This document shows positions 43,633 to 52,026 of a DNA stretch of 64,000 nt, piece after piece. The DNA is from Spirochaetales bacterium (GTDB lineage Bacteria > Spirochaetota > Spirochaetia > DSM-2461). The notes under the pieces were generated by a model, which was not told the origin of the DNA, did no database searches, and saw only the letters and a program-made list of their open reading frames with translations. Each line of letters opens with the position of its first letter. Position 1 is the first letter of the stretch. The stretch is from the NCBI GenBank assembly GCA_028533045.1, contig JAQQAP010000005.1, positions 1 to 64,000 on the forward strand. Reading direction: 5' to 3'. The position numbers were made by a program, and so were the translations under genes.

Positions 43633-43786
43633 TTTAAACTCCTTGCTTTTTCAAGCGAAAAAGGCGTATGAGGGGTAATTTAACGTAGGAGTAAAGAGAT
43701 AGCCTTGGGCTGGGATGGGAATTCAATGGAATGGGCGGGGGGAATGTGAACGTTTTGTAAAGTGTCGGTCCTATTTAGAACACAAA

Positions 43787-43824
43787 GGCCCCATTTTGTA
43801 CCTGGTTGTATACAAAATGGGGCC
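43787..43824 (-). terminator. Terminator hairpin after the LPP20-like gene
   Basis: GGCCCCATTTTGTA (43787-43800) pairs perfectly with TACAAAATGGGGCC (43811-43824) around a ten-base loop. On the minus strand a T-rich run follows. It lies 45 bases downstream of the 43869 stop codon. Confidence 0.85.
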
Positions 43825-43868
43825 GTTTGTTTATTAGGAGGGGAGAGGGTTGCCGAGTAGTGGAGAGC

Positions 43869-45200
43869 TTAATTCAGCTCTTCCAGTACGGCGGTGAGCT
43901 CTCCCTCTTCAAGAAGTCCGTCAAAAAGTTTTTCCGAGGCCCGCTGGAAAGCCTGGTCTTCGGTGAGTCCTCCGTCTTTATACTCTTTGCTTCTCCATAG
44001 GGTCATCTCTTCCCCTTCCTTTATAATCGTGAGGTGCAGAGAGGCGTAGCAGAAGATCATGCCGTAATCGTTGGCAGGGGCCTTTCTAAAGGAGACGTTG
44101 GCTCTAAGGTAGTCGCCCTTGTCGCTTTCCGACCGGGGGGCCACTTCAGTTACATTAAGCTCTTTGAGGAAGGCCAGGGTGCGGGGGGATAGTTCCCCGC
44201 TGTTCCAGTCCGACTCTACGGCCACCGGGAGGACGTAGGCTTTTACTGTGCTGGTCTGCCGGGCGGCGGGAAGGCGGTAGCCCACAAGGTCCGTAAGAGG
44301 AGCTTCGCCGTAGGGCGATTCCATGGACAGGAGGTAGTCGGTGGCGCCTCTGTTGTCCCGGTCGGTAAAGTCCAGGTCAAAGCTGCCGTCCCGTTCGGTT
44401 TGGAAACGGCGGATTTCCCGGCCCTTTCCATCGCTTAAGATAAGGGTGACCGCTCCGGGGTTTTCATAGTTTACCCCCTTTCCGTTGTCTACGGTTATGA
44501 CCCGGCCCTTGAGGGGCACTGGTTTACCGCCGACGATTTCCTCGCCCAGGGGTTCCCAGGTTATGGCCATCTCTCCCAGAAGCTTTTCCGCCCTCAGAAT
44601 CAGTATAGAATCGACTGAGCCCTTCTGGCCCAATAGCTCCATTTTAATCGGCTTGCCGCTGTAGAGACGGTAAAATTCATCCATGGCCCGGCCTACTACT
44701 TTAAGTTCGGTGAGGGAGTCGGGGAAGACATCGTAAAAGAGGTCCTCTGCCAGCTCCTGCATCTCCCGGGAGCGCTGTTCTACAATCATGGCCCACTTGG
44801 CCTTGCTCAGCCGCAAGTAGATCCAGTAGCCCATTTCGTCGGAGTAATAGGTTTCCACCGTTTCTATGTCGGCCAGGTTGGAGGCCACCCCGGTTTCTAT
44901 GTTGTTTTCGTAGGTGGAGCGGTAGCCCTCGGCGTCTTCCCTTTCGCTTAGGGTGGAACTGCCCCGGACTTCCGAATAGATTGCTCCGGCCAGGTCCTTC
45001 AAGGCCTTGTCGTAGGCCAGGTCCCGGTCGTCGCTTTCAATCCCGGTGCGGGAACCGCTGATGCCGATGTAGTAGGCCCCGCTGTCCTCCGGTATGGTGG
45101 TGATCCATGAAGGTGAATCGGCAGCGGAAGAGTCCGACGTAACACAGCCGGTAAAAATCAGTAAAATCGACAAGCAAAATAATAAATTCAATCCTTTCAT
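43869..45200 (-). CDS. LPP20-like lipoprotein
   Basis: The 443-residue lipoprotein has lipobox FTGC (Cys about 19) and an LPP20 domain in the first 140 residues: YYIGISGSR, then ALKDLAGAIYSEVRGSS and ETYYSDEMGYWIYLRLSKAKWA. The middle looks like a transthyretin or carboxypeptidase-regulatory type beta domain (VPLKGRVITVDNGKGVNYENPGAV). The C-terminus is helical. LPP20 proteins are envelope lipoproteins of uncertain role, in some bacteria linked to peptidoglycan synthase regulators such as LpoB. The CsgG/LpoB-like protein at 45391 is divergent from it. Confidence 0.82.
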   Translation of the reverse strand: MKGLNLLFCLSILLIFTGCVTSDSSAADSPSWITTIPEDSGAYYIGISGSRTGIESDDRDLAYDKALKDLAGAIYSEVRGSSTLSEREDAEGYRSTYENNIETGVASNLADIETVETYYSDEMGYWIYLRLSKAKWAMIVEQRSREMQELAEDLFYDVFPDSLTELKVVGRAMDEFYRLYSGKPIKMELLGQKGSVDSILILRAEKLLGEMAITWEPLGEEIVGGKPVPLKGRVITVDNGKGVNYENPGAVTLILSDGKGREIRRFQTERDGSFDLDFTDRDNRGATDYLLSMESPYGEAPLTDLVGYRLPAARQTSTVKAYVLPVAVESDWNSGELSPRTLAFLKELNVTEVAPRSESDKGDYLRANVSFRKAPANDYGMIFCYASLHLTIIKEGEEMTLWRSKEYKDGGLTEDQAFQRASEKLFDGLLEEGELTAVLEELN

Positions 45201-45294
45201 GGAGAGCCCCCTCTTTCTTCCTTTTTAATATATAGCACAGACTATTGCAAGTGACAGGGCCAAAGGGAGGGGGGATCTTTTTCCCTTCCTTTTC

Positions 45295-45323
45295 TTGACA
45301 GGGGCGGTTCGGGAAATTAAAGT
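45295..45323 (+). promoter_or_regulatory. Candidate promoter of the 45391 gene
   Basis: TTGACA at 45295-45300 and TAAAGT at 45318-45323 are 17 bases apart, giving a leader of about 60 bases that includes GGGGAGAG before the ATG. Confidence 0.45.
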
Positions 45324-45390
45324 TTTATAAAGAGAGTTGGTGTTATATTGATTTCGTATAGTATAAATCATCTGATAGATGGGGAGAGTT

Positions 45391-46602
45391 ATGTTAAAAA
45401 AACAATTAGTTTTGAGTTTAATTATGCTGATGGGGCTGGCCGCAGCTATCTATGGCAAGGATGCCCCCAAGGTGGCCGTTCTTGATGCCACTCTGGGAGA
45501 AGGGGTGGACAGTAACGCCTCCGCCATTGTGGCCGATGCGATTAATGAGCAGTTTGTTAACTCCCCCGATTACAGGGTTACCGATCGTGCCTATATTTCC
45601 AGCATTCAGGAAGAGAAAAAGTTTCAACTCTCCGGGGATGTCTCCGAGGCGGATATTAAAGCCTTGGGAGAAACCTTTGGGGCCGATTATATCTGTGCGC
45701 CTAATGTAAGCATTCTGGGGTCTACCTATACCATTTCCGCCCGGCTTATCGAAGTTGCCACGGCGGAAGTCATCGATCAGAAGTCGGAACGAAAACAGGG
45801 CAGCATAGACGTCCTTTATGAACTGGCCGAACTGGTCGGGGGTGCTTTGGTAGGTATTGATGTGGCTGCCGCTGCAACGGAAGCGAAGGACGAGCCCGTT
45901 TATACGCCTCCTACGGCGGATACCACTCCCACTTATACGCCGCCCGCCTCTTCTTCAAGCAGCCGGAATAAAGGTATTTCCGGGAATGATGTTAAGTCCC
46001 ATTTGGTACTTTCCTACGTTTTCCCGACCTATGGGGGGCTTGAGGATTATTTCTTTGGTTATTCTCTTGTGGAAATTGATGAATACTATTCTTACTATGA
46101 TGACGCCTATACAGAGGAATTTGGTTTGGATTTTCATTATTTGGAACCCTTTGCTAGATTTCTCTATTTTTCTTTAGGGATGACAATCACGTCCCAGTCA
46201 TTAATTGTTGAAGACGGTTCCTATACCTACGAATATAGTAACTTTATGAGTATTGAACCTTATGTGGGTTTTGGGGGTATTATTGCTCCGGTTTCATTTT
46301 TGGATCTATATGGGGGAATAAGTTTAGGATATCTAGGAGTCTTTTTGGGATCCGGTTCTGATCAGGATGGTTCCGGTGATTTTTGGGGTGATTACGCCGG
46401 CGATGGAGCGGGAGGTGTCTCCTTTGGTATTGAGCTTGGTTCGGACATTCATTTGGGTTCCATTGGATTGAATCTGCGTTATAGATACAGTGCCGCAGGG
46501 GATATAAGTGGTGATTTGATTGATAATTGGGCTGGTGAAGACTATGAAAACAACGATTTCGCCCACGGGGGTATGTACGTAGGGGTAGGCTTCTACTTCT
46601 AA
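45391..46602 (+). CDS. CsgG/LpoB-like domain fused to a beta-rich outer-membrane-type domain
   Basis: The 403-residue exported protein (signal peptide LSLIMLMGLAAAIYG) begins with a CsgG/LpoB-type alpha/beta domain (about 22-165: KVAVLDATLGEGVDS, LGETFGADYICAPNV, SARLIEVATAEVIDQ). A Thr/Pro/Ser linker follows (about 175-200). The C-terminal half alternates strands, ends in an aromatic F (VGVGFYF) and resembles an eight-strand barrel. The DNA of the C-terminal half is AT-richer. The start at 45391 is preferred to 45379 because GGGGAGAG lies directly before it. Confidence 0.78.
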   Translation: MLKKQLVLSLIMLMGLAAAIYGKDAPKVAVLDATLGEGVDSNASAIVADAINEQFVNSPDYRVTDRAYISSIQEEKKFQLSGDVSEADIKALGETFGADYICAPNVSILGSTYTISARLIEVATAEVIDQKSERKQGSIDVLYELAELVGGALVGIDVAAAATEAKDEPVYTPPTADTTPTYTPPASSSSSRNKGISGNDVKSHLVLSYVFPTYGGLEDYFFGYSLVEIDEYYSYYDDAYTEEFGLDFHYLEPFARFLYFSLGMTITSQSLIVEDGSYTYEYSNFMSIEPYVGFGGIIAPVSFLDLYGGISLGYLGVFLGSGSDQDGSGDFWGDYAGDGAGGVSFGIELGSDIHLGSIGLNLRYRYSAAGDISGDLIDNWAGEDYENNDFAHGGMYVGVGFYF

Positions 46603-46627
46603 ATCGTCCCAACTATCCCGCCTAATT

Positions 46628-46663
46628 AACCCCCGCCGGATTGAATAATCCCGGGGGTTTATT
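46628..46663 (+). terminator. Rho-independent terminator of the 45391 gene
   Basis: AACCCCCG (46628-46635) and CGGGGGTT (46652-46659) form the outer stem. GGATT/AATCC form the inner stem with a CC bulge and GAAT loop, followed by TTTATTTAT. The hairpin contains the -35 of the metG promoter. Confidence 0.85.
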
Positions 46664-46669
46664 TATACT
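46641..46669 (+). promoter_or_regulatory. Promoter of metG inside the upstream terminator, leaderless architecture
   Basis: TTGAAT (46641-46646, at the terminator loop) and TATACT (46664-46669) are 17 bases apart. The -10 ends eight bases before the metG ATG, and no Shine-Dalgarno is present. Confidence 0.6.
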
Positions 46670-46677
46670 GTCTCCCT

Positions 46678-48840
46678 ATGAAAAAGAGATTAGTCACATC
46701 AGCCCTGCCCTATGTTAATAACATTCCCCATCTGGGAAACCTGATTCAGGTTCTTTCCGCCGACGTTTTCGCCCGTTTCTGCCGTCAGTACGGTTACGAA
46801 ACCCTCTACGTCTGCGGTACCGACGAGTACGGTACGGCCACCGAAACCCGGGCCCTCCAGGAAGGTGTGAGCCCCAAAGAACTTTGTGACCATTACAATA
46901 AAATCCATACAGAAATTTACGAGTGGTTTAATATCGCCTTTGACGAGTGGGGCCGCACCTCCACTCCCCAGCAGACAGAGATTGTTCAGCACATTTTTAA
47001 CAAGTGTGACGAAGCCGGCTTTGTTCGGGAACAGGAAATTGAACAGCTTTTTTGTAACAGCTGCGACCGTTTTCTGGCGGACCGCTATGTTCACGGCGAA
47101 TGTCCCCACTGCGGTTATGATGACGCCCGGGGAGACCAGTGTGAAAACTGCGGTAAGCTCCTCGACCCTACGGACCTGGTTAAACCCCGTTGCGGTACCT
47201 GCGGCGCCACTCCGGTAGTAAAAAGCACCAAACATCTCTATATAGACCTGCCCAAGGCTCTTCCCAAACTCAAGGAGTGGATGGCCACGGCCAGCGTGGA
47301 CGGTTTCTGGGCTAAAAACGCTATTAAGATGACCGAGAGCTGGATTCGGGACGGCCTTAAAGAACGCTGTATTACCCGTGACCTCAAGTGGGGAATCCCC
47401 GTGCCCAAAGAGGGCTATGAGGGCAAGGTTTTTTATGTATGGTTCGATGCCCCCATCGGCTATATCTCCATTACCATGTGTCACACCGACGAGTGGGAAA
47501 AGTGGTGGCGCGATCCGGATAACACGGAGCTCTTCCAGTTTATCGGTAAGGATAACATTCCCTTCCATACGGTAATTTTCCCCTGTAGTCTCCTCGCTTC
47601 CGGAGAGAAATGGACCATGCTCCATCACATGAGCAGTTCGGAATACCTTAATTACGAAGACACCAAATTTTCCAAGAGCAAGGGAATCGGTGTGTTCGGA
47701 AATGACTGTAAGGATACGGGAATCTCCGCCGACGTATGGCGTTTTTACATCTACTACAATCGGCCCGAAACTTCCGACTTCAAGTTTACCTGGAAGGATT
47801 TTCAGGAGAAGGTAAATTCCGAGCTGATTGGAAACCTGGGGAACCTGGTAAACCGAACACTGACCTTCCTCAAACGTTTCTATGACGGAAAACTGCCGGA
47901 AGGTAAGAAAGACGAAGCTTTCTGGGAAGAGGTAACTCGACGGGAAAAGCTGATTACGGAAAAACTGGACCGGGCCGAGCTGCGTGACGGTATTAAGGAA
48001 ATCCTGGCCCTCAGCGGTTACGGTAACAAGTGCTTCCAGGAGGGCGAGCCCTGGAGAACCAAGACGGAAGACCCCCAGGCTGCGGCGGACCTCCTTTATA
48101 ACCTGGCCTATCTTGTACGGGACCTGGCTATCCTGATTCGGCCCTATCTCCCCACTACCAGTGATGCGGTGGCGAGCTTCCTTAACTGGGACAACTTTGA
48201 CTGGTCCTGCCTGGGTGAACTTTCCGGTGTGGAAGAGATCAAGAAGCCCAAGCTTCTCTTTAAACAGCTCGAAGATGAGCAGATCGAAGAACTCAAGATA
48301 AAATATTCCGGTTCTCAGGCCGAAAGAAACGGGGAGGCCCAAGGGGATTCCCTGGAAGGTCAGTTCGCTTCGGAAATCGATATTCGTGCGGCGAAAATCA
48401 CCTCTGTTGAACAGCACCCCAATGCGGAAAAACTCTACGTGATTACCCTCGACGCAGGGGAAGAAGAGGATCGGACCATCTGTTCCGGTCTTGTGAACGA
48501 TTACACCATCGAGGAACTGGACGGTAAAACAATCCTCCTCGTTTCCAACTTGAAGCCTGCCAAACTGCGGGGTATCAAGTCTAACGGTATGCTCCTGGCA
48601 GCGGAAACGGCCGACGAAAAGACTATGGAAGTTCTCTTTGTTGAAGCCGCTCCCGGTACCCGTGTCTTCCTGGAAGGCAAGGAGGACGCTAAGGCTCCGG
48701 AAAAGAAACTTAAGATTGACCGTTTTTTTGAGATTCCCGTAAAGGTGGAAGATCATACTGTTAAATGCGGCGAGACCGCTTTGACTCTGAACGGGGCAGC
48801 TATTAAGGCGGCCAAAGTGCAGGCCGGATCCGTTGGCTAG
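46678..48840 (+). CDS. metG: Methionyl-tRNA synthetase with C-terminal tRNA-binding domain
   Basis: The 720-residue class I synthetase charges initiator and elongator tRNA-Met. The HIGH-type motif is in YVNNIPHLGN. The zinc-knuckle insertion has paired CxxC motifs (FCNSCDR, CPHCG, CENCG, CGTCG). The KMSKS motif appears as FSKSKGIG. A helical anticodon-binding domain follows, then an EMAP/Trbp111-like domain (about 565-670: DIRAAKITSVEQHPNAEKLY) that aids tRNA binding and dimerisation. Its last eight bases overlap the FemX-like gene. Confidence 0.97.
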   Translation: MKKRLVTSALPYVNNIPHLGNLIQVLSADVFARFCRQYGYETLYVCGTDEYGTATETRALQEGVSPKELCDHYNKIHTEIYEWFNIAFDEWGRTSTPQQTEIVQHIFNKCDEAGFVREQEIEQLFCNSCDRFLADRYVHGECPHCGYDDARGDQCENCGKLLDPTDLVKPRCGTCGATPVVKSTKHLYIDLPKALPKLKEWMATASVDGFWAKNAIKMTESWIRDGLKERCITRDLKWGIPVPKEGYEGKVFYVWFDAPIGYISITMCHTDEWEKWWRDPDNTELFQFIGKDNIPFHTVIFPCSLLASGEKWTMLHHMSSSEYLNYEDTKFSKSKGIGVFGNDCKDTGISADVWRFYIYYNRPETSDFKFTWKDFQEKVNSELIGNLGNLVNRTLTFLKRFYDGKLPEGKKDEAFWEEVTRREKLITEKLDRAELRDGIKEILALSGYGNKCFQEGEPWRTKTEDPQAAADLLYNLAYLVRDLAILIRPYLPTTSDAVASFLNWDNFDWSCLGELSGVEEIKKPKLLFKQLEDEQIEELKIKYSGSQAERNGEAQGDSLEGQFASEIDIRAAKITSVEQHPNAEKLYVITLDAGEEEDRTICSGLVNDYTIEELDGKTILLVSNLKPAKLRGIKSNGMLLAAETADEKTMEVLFVEAAPGTRVFLEGKEDAKAPEKKLKIDRFFEIPVKVEDHTVKCGETALTLNGAAIKAAKVQAGSVG

Positions 48841-49894
48841 ATTTGTCGGGGCGGAACCGCTCCTTTTACATAGGGTAGAACTCTCCTCCCTGGCGGGAGA
48901 GGACAATCTGCTCCAGTCCGGCTTTTGGGGCGAATTCAAACAGGGCTGGGAGACTTTTCCCTTTCGCTACGAATGGCGCGGCAGGGAACTGACCCTCCTC
49001 GTCCTCGTGCGAAGGTTGGCCCGCTTTCTCCCCATTGCCTACACGCCCTTCGGCCCGAATCTCACCGGCACAGACGACGAAGCCCACCTGCGGGCCTTGG
49101 GGGAAGCGCTCCTCACCGAGCTCCCTCTGGGAACCCTCTTTGTGCGCTTCGACCTCACCGCCCCCCGTGGAGAGAGCCCTTCCGATTCCCTCCCGGCCCG
49201 GGCAGGCCTCTCCAAAGCTCCCGCCGACATTCAGCCTCCCGATACGGTTATCCTCGATATAACAAAAAGCGAGGATGAAATCCGGGCGGGAATGCATAAA
49301 AAGTGGCGTTATAACATTAACCTGGCCGAGAAAAAAGGCGTCCGGGTTGAGGAAGCTTCCCCGGAAAAACTGGGGGAGTGGTACGACCTTTACCGGGTTA
49401 CGGGGGAGCGGGATAAAATTGCCCTTCACCCCGAATCCTACTATAAACGTCTTTTTACCCTGGCCAATGAGAAGGCTTTGAAGGGCGGCGTTTGCGGTAG
49501 GGACTACCCGGACCTGCGCCTCTGGCTCGCCTATCACGAAGATGAGCTGCTGGCGGGGATTATCACCTCCTTTTACGGGAACAGGGCCACCTACCTTTAC
49601 GGCGCCTCATCAAACAACAAGCGAAATCTTATGCCCGCCTACGCCCTTCAGTGGTCGGCTATTCGGGCGGCAAAAGAGGCGGGCTGCGGGGAATACGACT
49701 TTTTTGGCATTCCTCCCACCGACGATCCGGATCATCCTATGCACGGGCTTTATCGTTTTAAGGTAAATTTTGGCGGCGAGGTGGTTCATTACGCCGGTTG
49801 TTGGGATCGGGTTTACGGACGACTGTTATATAGTCTTTACGGGGTCTTGGAAAAAGCTCGCCAGTGGTATTTCAAGAAGTTTAAAAAGGAGTAA
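48833..49894 (+). CDS. FemAB/FemX-like peptidoglycan aminoacyltransferase
   Basis: The 353-residue protein has the twin GNAT folds of FemABX: LLQSGFWGEFKQGWE and FLPIAYTPFGPNL in the first, and RAGMHKKWRYNINLAEKKGVRVEE at the start of the second. ATYLYGASSNNKRNLMPAYALQWSAIRAAKEAGCGEYDFFGIPP is typical of the C-terminal half. These enzymes add an amino acid from tRNA to the lipid II stem peptide. Starting inside metG is suggestive, since both work with aminoacyl-tRNA chemistry. It begins at a TTG that overlaps the metG stop; no strong ribosome site is visible. Confidence 0.88.
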   Translation: MARFVGAEPLLLHRVELSSLAGEDNLLQSGFWGEFKQGWETFPFRYEWRGRELTLLVLVRRLARFLPIAYTPFGPNLTGTDDEAHLRALGEALLTELPLGTLFVRFDLTAPRGESPSDSLPARAGLSKAPADIQPPDTVILDITKSEDEIRAGMHKKWRYNINLAEKKGVRVEEASPEKLGEWYDLYRVTGERDKIALHPESYYKRLFTLANEKALKGGVCGRDYPDLRLWLAYHEDELLAGIITSFYGNRATYLYGASSNNKRNLMPAYALQWSAIRAAKEAGCGEYDFFGIPPTDDPDHPMHGLYRFKVNFGGEVVHYAGCWDRVYGRLLYSLYGVLEKARQWYFKKFKKE

Positions 49895-49898
49895 TTCT

Positions 49899-50390
49899 AT
49901 GATAAAGAAATACATTGTTTCCCTGTTGTTTTTTGCTGCGGTTTTGCCTTTATGCGCCGCTAGTGATGAAGAAGTTTTGGCTGGTACGGAAGGGGTTTTA
50001 ACGGTTTTGGATTTGGTGGTAAGCGATTGCGATAAACCGGTTGAAGGGTTGGAACTGGATATGGATCTCCGCTACGGCCTTATTGGACTTTCTATGGAGA
50101 ATATGTCTGTAAGCTCTTTACTTTCCGAACGAGAGCTGGGGAAGGACATCTCCGCTGAGGAGCTTCCTTTTGCTACGGTCTCCGGGCATATGAGTCTTGT
50201 GGGAAGTAATATTTCTGTTGACGTTCAACTGGCCGAGGGGCCTGTTCATCATTTGATTTTGAAAGTAGATGGGGGAGAGGTTAGTTTGTTTAAAGCTGAC
50301 GATATGGATTGTCTTTTTTTAGCCGAGAATCAGGAATTGCTAGACATGATCGCCTATAATAAGGATTATTTTATTCGCTACTTTTTATAG
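49899..50390 (+). CDS. Exported protein of unknown function
   Basis: The 163-residue protein has a clear cleavable signal peptide (YIVSLLFFAAVLPLCAA) and an acidic mature part of about 145 residues without a recognised domain. A longer frame starts at 49770 within the FemX-like gene, but the ATG at 49899 is preceded by AAAAAGGAG at good spacing. It lies four bases after that gene and may be co-transcribed with it. It converges with the kinase at 50396. Confidence 0.78.
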   Translation: MIKKYIVSLLFFAAVLPLCAASDEEVLAGTEGVLTVLDLVVSDCDKPVEGLELDMDLRYGLIGLSMENMSVSSLLSERELGKDISAEELPFATVSGHMSLVGSNISVDVQLAEGPVHHLILKVDGGEVSLFKADDMDCLFLAENQELLDMIAYNKDYFIRYFL

Positions 50391-50395
50391 CAGAA

Positions 50396-51943
50396 TTACC
50401 TTTGCTCCCTGGAATAACGGGGGGTAAAGGGGAGAAGTATGGTCATTTCCGTTCCTCCTTGCGGTGTGTTCCGGAAAAGAATATGCCCTTCGTAGTGGGT
50501 AAGAATTCCGGAAATCTGTGAAAGACCCAGACCTTTTTTCCCATTTTTGGTGGTAAAGAAGGGGTCGAATATTTTCTTGCCTGTCTCTTCATCAATCCCG
50601 CAGCCCTCGTCTTTGACGGAAATACCTATCCATTCACCCTCCAAAATTTGATCGCAATGAGGGCAGTAGGTGTGGTTTGTTGTTTTGACTTTTTCCATTA
50701 TCAGAGAGGTTTTACCTCCCATCTTCATAGCTTCACGGGCATTTTCTATCAGGTTGGAGAGAATCTGTTCCAGATGATTAGGATTCATATCGAACTTTTC
50801 ATTCCCAATAAGGATTTTACAGGACAGAGGGTAAGAAGGATCCTTTTTTAGGGAGGCCACGATTCTATTGACCCTGTCCTTGAGAATAATTGTTTCCACC
50901 GAATGTATGGATTGACGGCTGTAGTCGGTGAGTTTGCGGATAAAGAGTGCTGCCCGGGTGCCGGAGATATTTATCTCTTTCATATAGGGTCTTCCTTCGT
51001 CGGGGAAACCGTCGAGGCTTTCGGTCAGTTCGGAAAGTCCCAGAATACCGGTGAGCACATTATTGATTTCGTGGGCTATTCCCGCCGTGATTTGGCTGAT
51101 GACAGACATTTTTTCCTGCCGGGCCAGTTGTTTTTCCGTTAATTGTTGGTCTTTCATCAGTTTTCTTATCTCTTTCATGAGAGTAAAATAGGAGAGAAGG
51201 ATAATAATGATGATGAGGAGAAAGGACTGGAGGAGGGTGATAAACAGAATCTCCCGTCTCATTTCTTTGACGGTTTCCTCATTAATTTCTCCGTAAAGGA
51301 AATAGCCCGTATCGCCCACGGGAAGGGAGAGAGCCAGGCCGGGGAATTGGAGAGTTTCTATTTTTTCGGAAACGATTTTCCTGTTTTTTATAATCTTGGC
51401 CGAATTTTCTTCAAAATGGCAGACCTTAAAGACTCCCTCGTCGGTGCCGATGATTTCCCCGTTGTGAATAATGGGGTTTTGAATCATAAGGTGGCATCCT
51501 TCGTCAGTACTGAAGAAGGCCATTTTCGAATTGTCGAAGAGGAAGCCTTCCTTATTGCCCGGGGGATAATCGGCAATCAGTCTTCCCAAATTATCCCGGC
51601 GGGCCACATAAATCAGGTTTGTGTAGACCCGTGCCCCGTCGGAATATTTGGATTGGGTGTAACTGCTTACTTCTTCCAGGGTTTCTTTCCCTTTTTCCAG
51701 ATTGTAGAGAGATTTTCTAATCATGGTCCGGCTGGAGAGGGCATTAATATTTTCCTTTACAAAGAGTACCTTATAATAAAATTCATTGGTGGCAAGGGTC
51801 ATTTCATTGGTAAAGTCACCTATGAGACGGCTTTTGCGGTAGCGGCCTGTTATGAGGTAGGAACTAGCCAAAAGGGTGGCCGAAAGGGAAAGGGCAAAGA
51901 GGATTATGTGAAGCTGAACTATTTTTTTTACATTCCTCGCCAT
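50396..51943 (-). CDS. Orphan membrane histidine kinase
   Basis: The 515-residue kinase has membrane helices at about 8-30 and 220-245 flanking a Cache-like sensor. The HisKA core is KMSVISQITAGIAHEINNVLTGILG. The ATPase domain shows NLIENAREAM, KDEGCGI, DPFFTTK and KGLGLSQI. A CPHC motif lies in a loop before the DEGCGI box; it occurs in some other NtrB-type kinases. There is no regulator alongside. The frame reaches 51961, but the ATG at 51943 follows a TATAAT by seven bases and is preferred. Confidence 0.9.
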   Translation of the reverse strand: MARNVKKIVQLHIILFALSLSATLLASSYLITGRYRKSRLIGDFTNEMTLATNEFYYKVLFVKENINALSSRTMIRKSLYNLEKGKETLEEVSSYTQSKYSDGARVYTNLIYVARRDNLGRLIADYPPGNKEGFLFDNSKMAFFSTDEGCHLMIQNPIIHNGEIIGTDEGVFKVCHFEENSAKIIKNRKIVSEKIETLQFPGLALSLPVGDTGYFLYGEINEETVKEMRREILFITLLQSFLLIIIIILLSYFTLMKEIRKLMKDQQLTEKQLARQEKMSVISQITAGIAHEINNVLTGILGLSELTESLDGFPDEGRPYMKEINISGTRAALFIRKLTDYSRQSIHSVETIILKDRVNRIVASLKKDPSYPLSCKILIGNEKFDMNPNHLEQILSNLIENAREAMKMGGKTSLIMEKVKTTNHTYCPHCDQILEGEWIGISVKDEGCGIDEETGKKIFDPFFTTKNGKKGLGLSQISGILTHYEGHILFRNTPQGGTEMTILLPFTPRYSREQR

Positions 51944-51950
51944 TCCATTA

Positions 51951-51978
51951 ATTATAATCATTTGACGGCCTGATTCAA
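51951..51978 (-). promoter_or_regulatory. Promoter of the 51943 kinase, leaderless architecture
   Basis: On the minus strand TTGAAT (51973-51978) and TATAAT (51951-51956) are 16 bases apart, and the -10 ends seven bases before the ATG. It abuts the terminator of the upstream gene. Confidence 0.6.
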
Positions 51979-51980
51979 GG

Positions 51981-52020
51981 AAAAACGCCCCCCTCTTTAT
52001 GTTGGAACCAAAGAAGGGGG
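51981..52020 (-). terminator. Terminator of the oleate hydratase gene
   Basis: On the minus strand CCCCCTTCTTT pairs with AAAGAGGGGGG around an eleven-base loop, followed by CGTTTTT. It begins a few bases after the stop codon at 52027. Confidence 0.85.
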
Positions 52021-52026
52021 AGGATA

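Noticed and set aside
46699..48939. A 746-codon open frame on the minus strand
   Set aside because: It is antisense to metG, whose motifs are complete; its composition (Val, Phe and Gly rich) is that of a codon shadow.
50600..50720. CPHC motif in the ATPase domain of the 51943 kinase as a new metal site
   Set aside because: Similar CxxC loops before the DxGxG box occur in other NtrB-type kinases, so it is a known variant, not a new feature.
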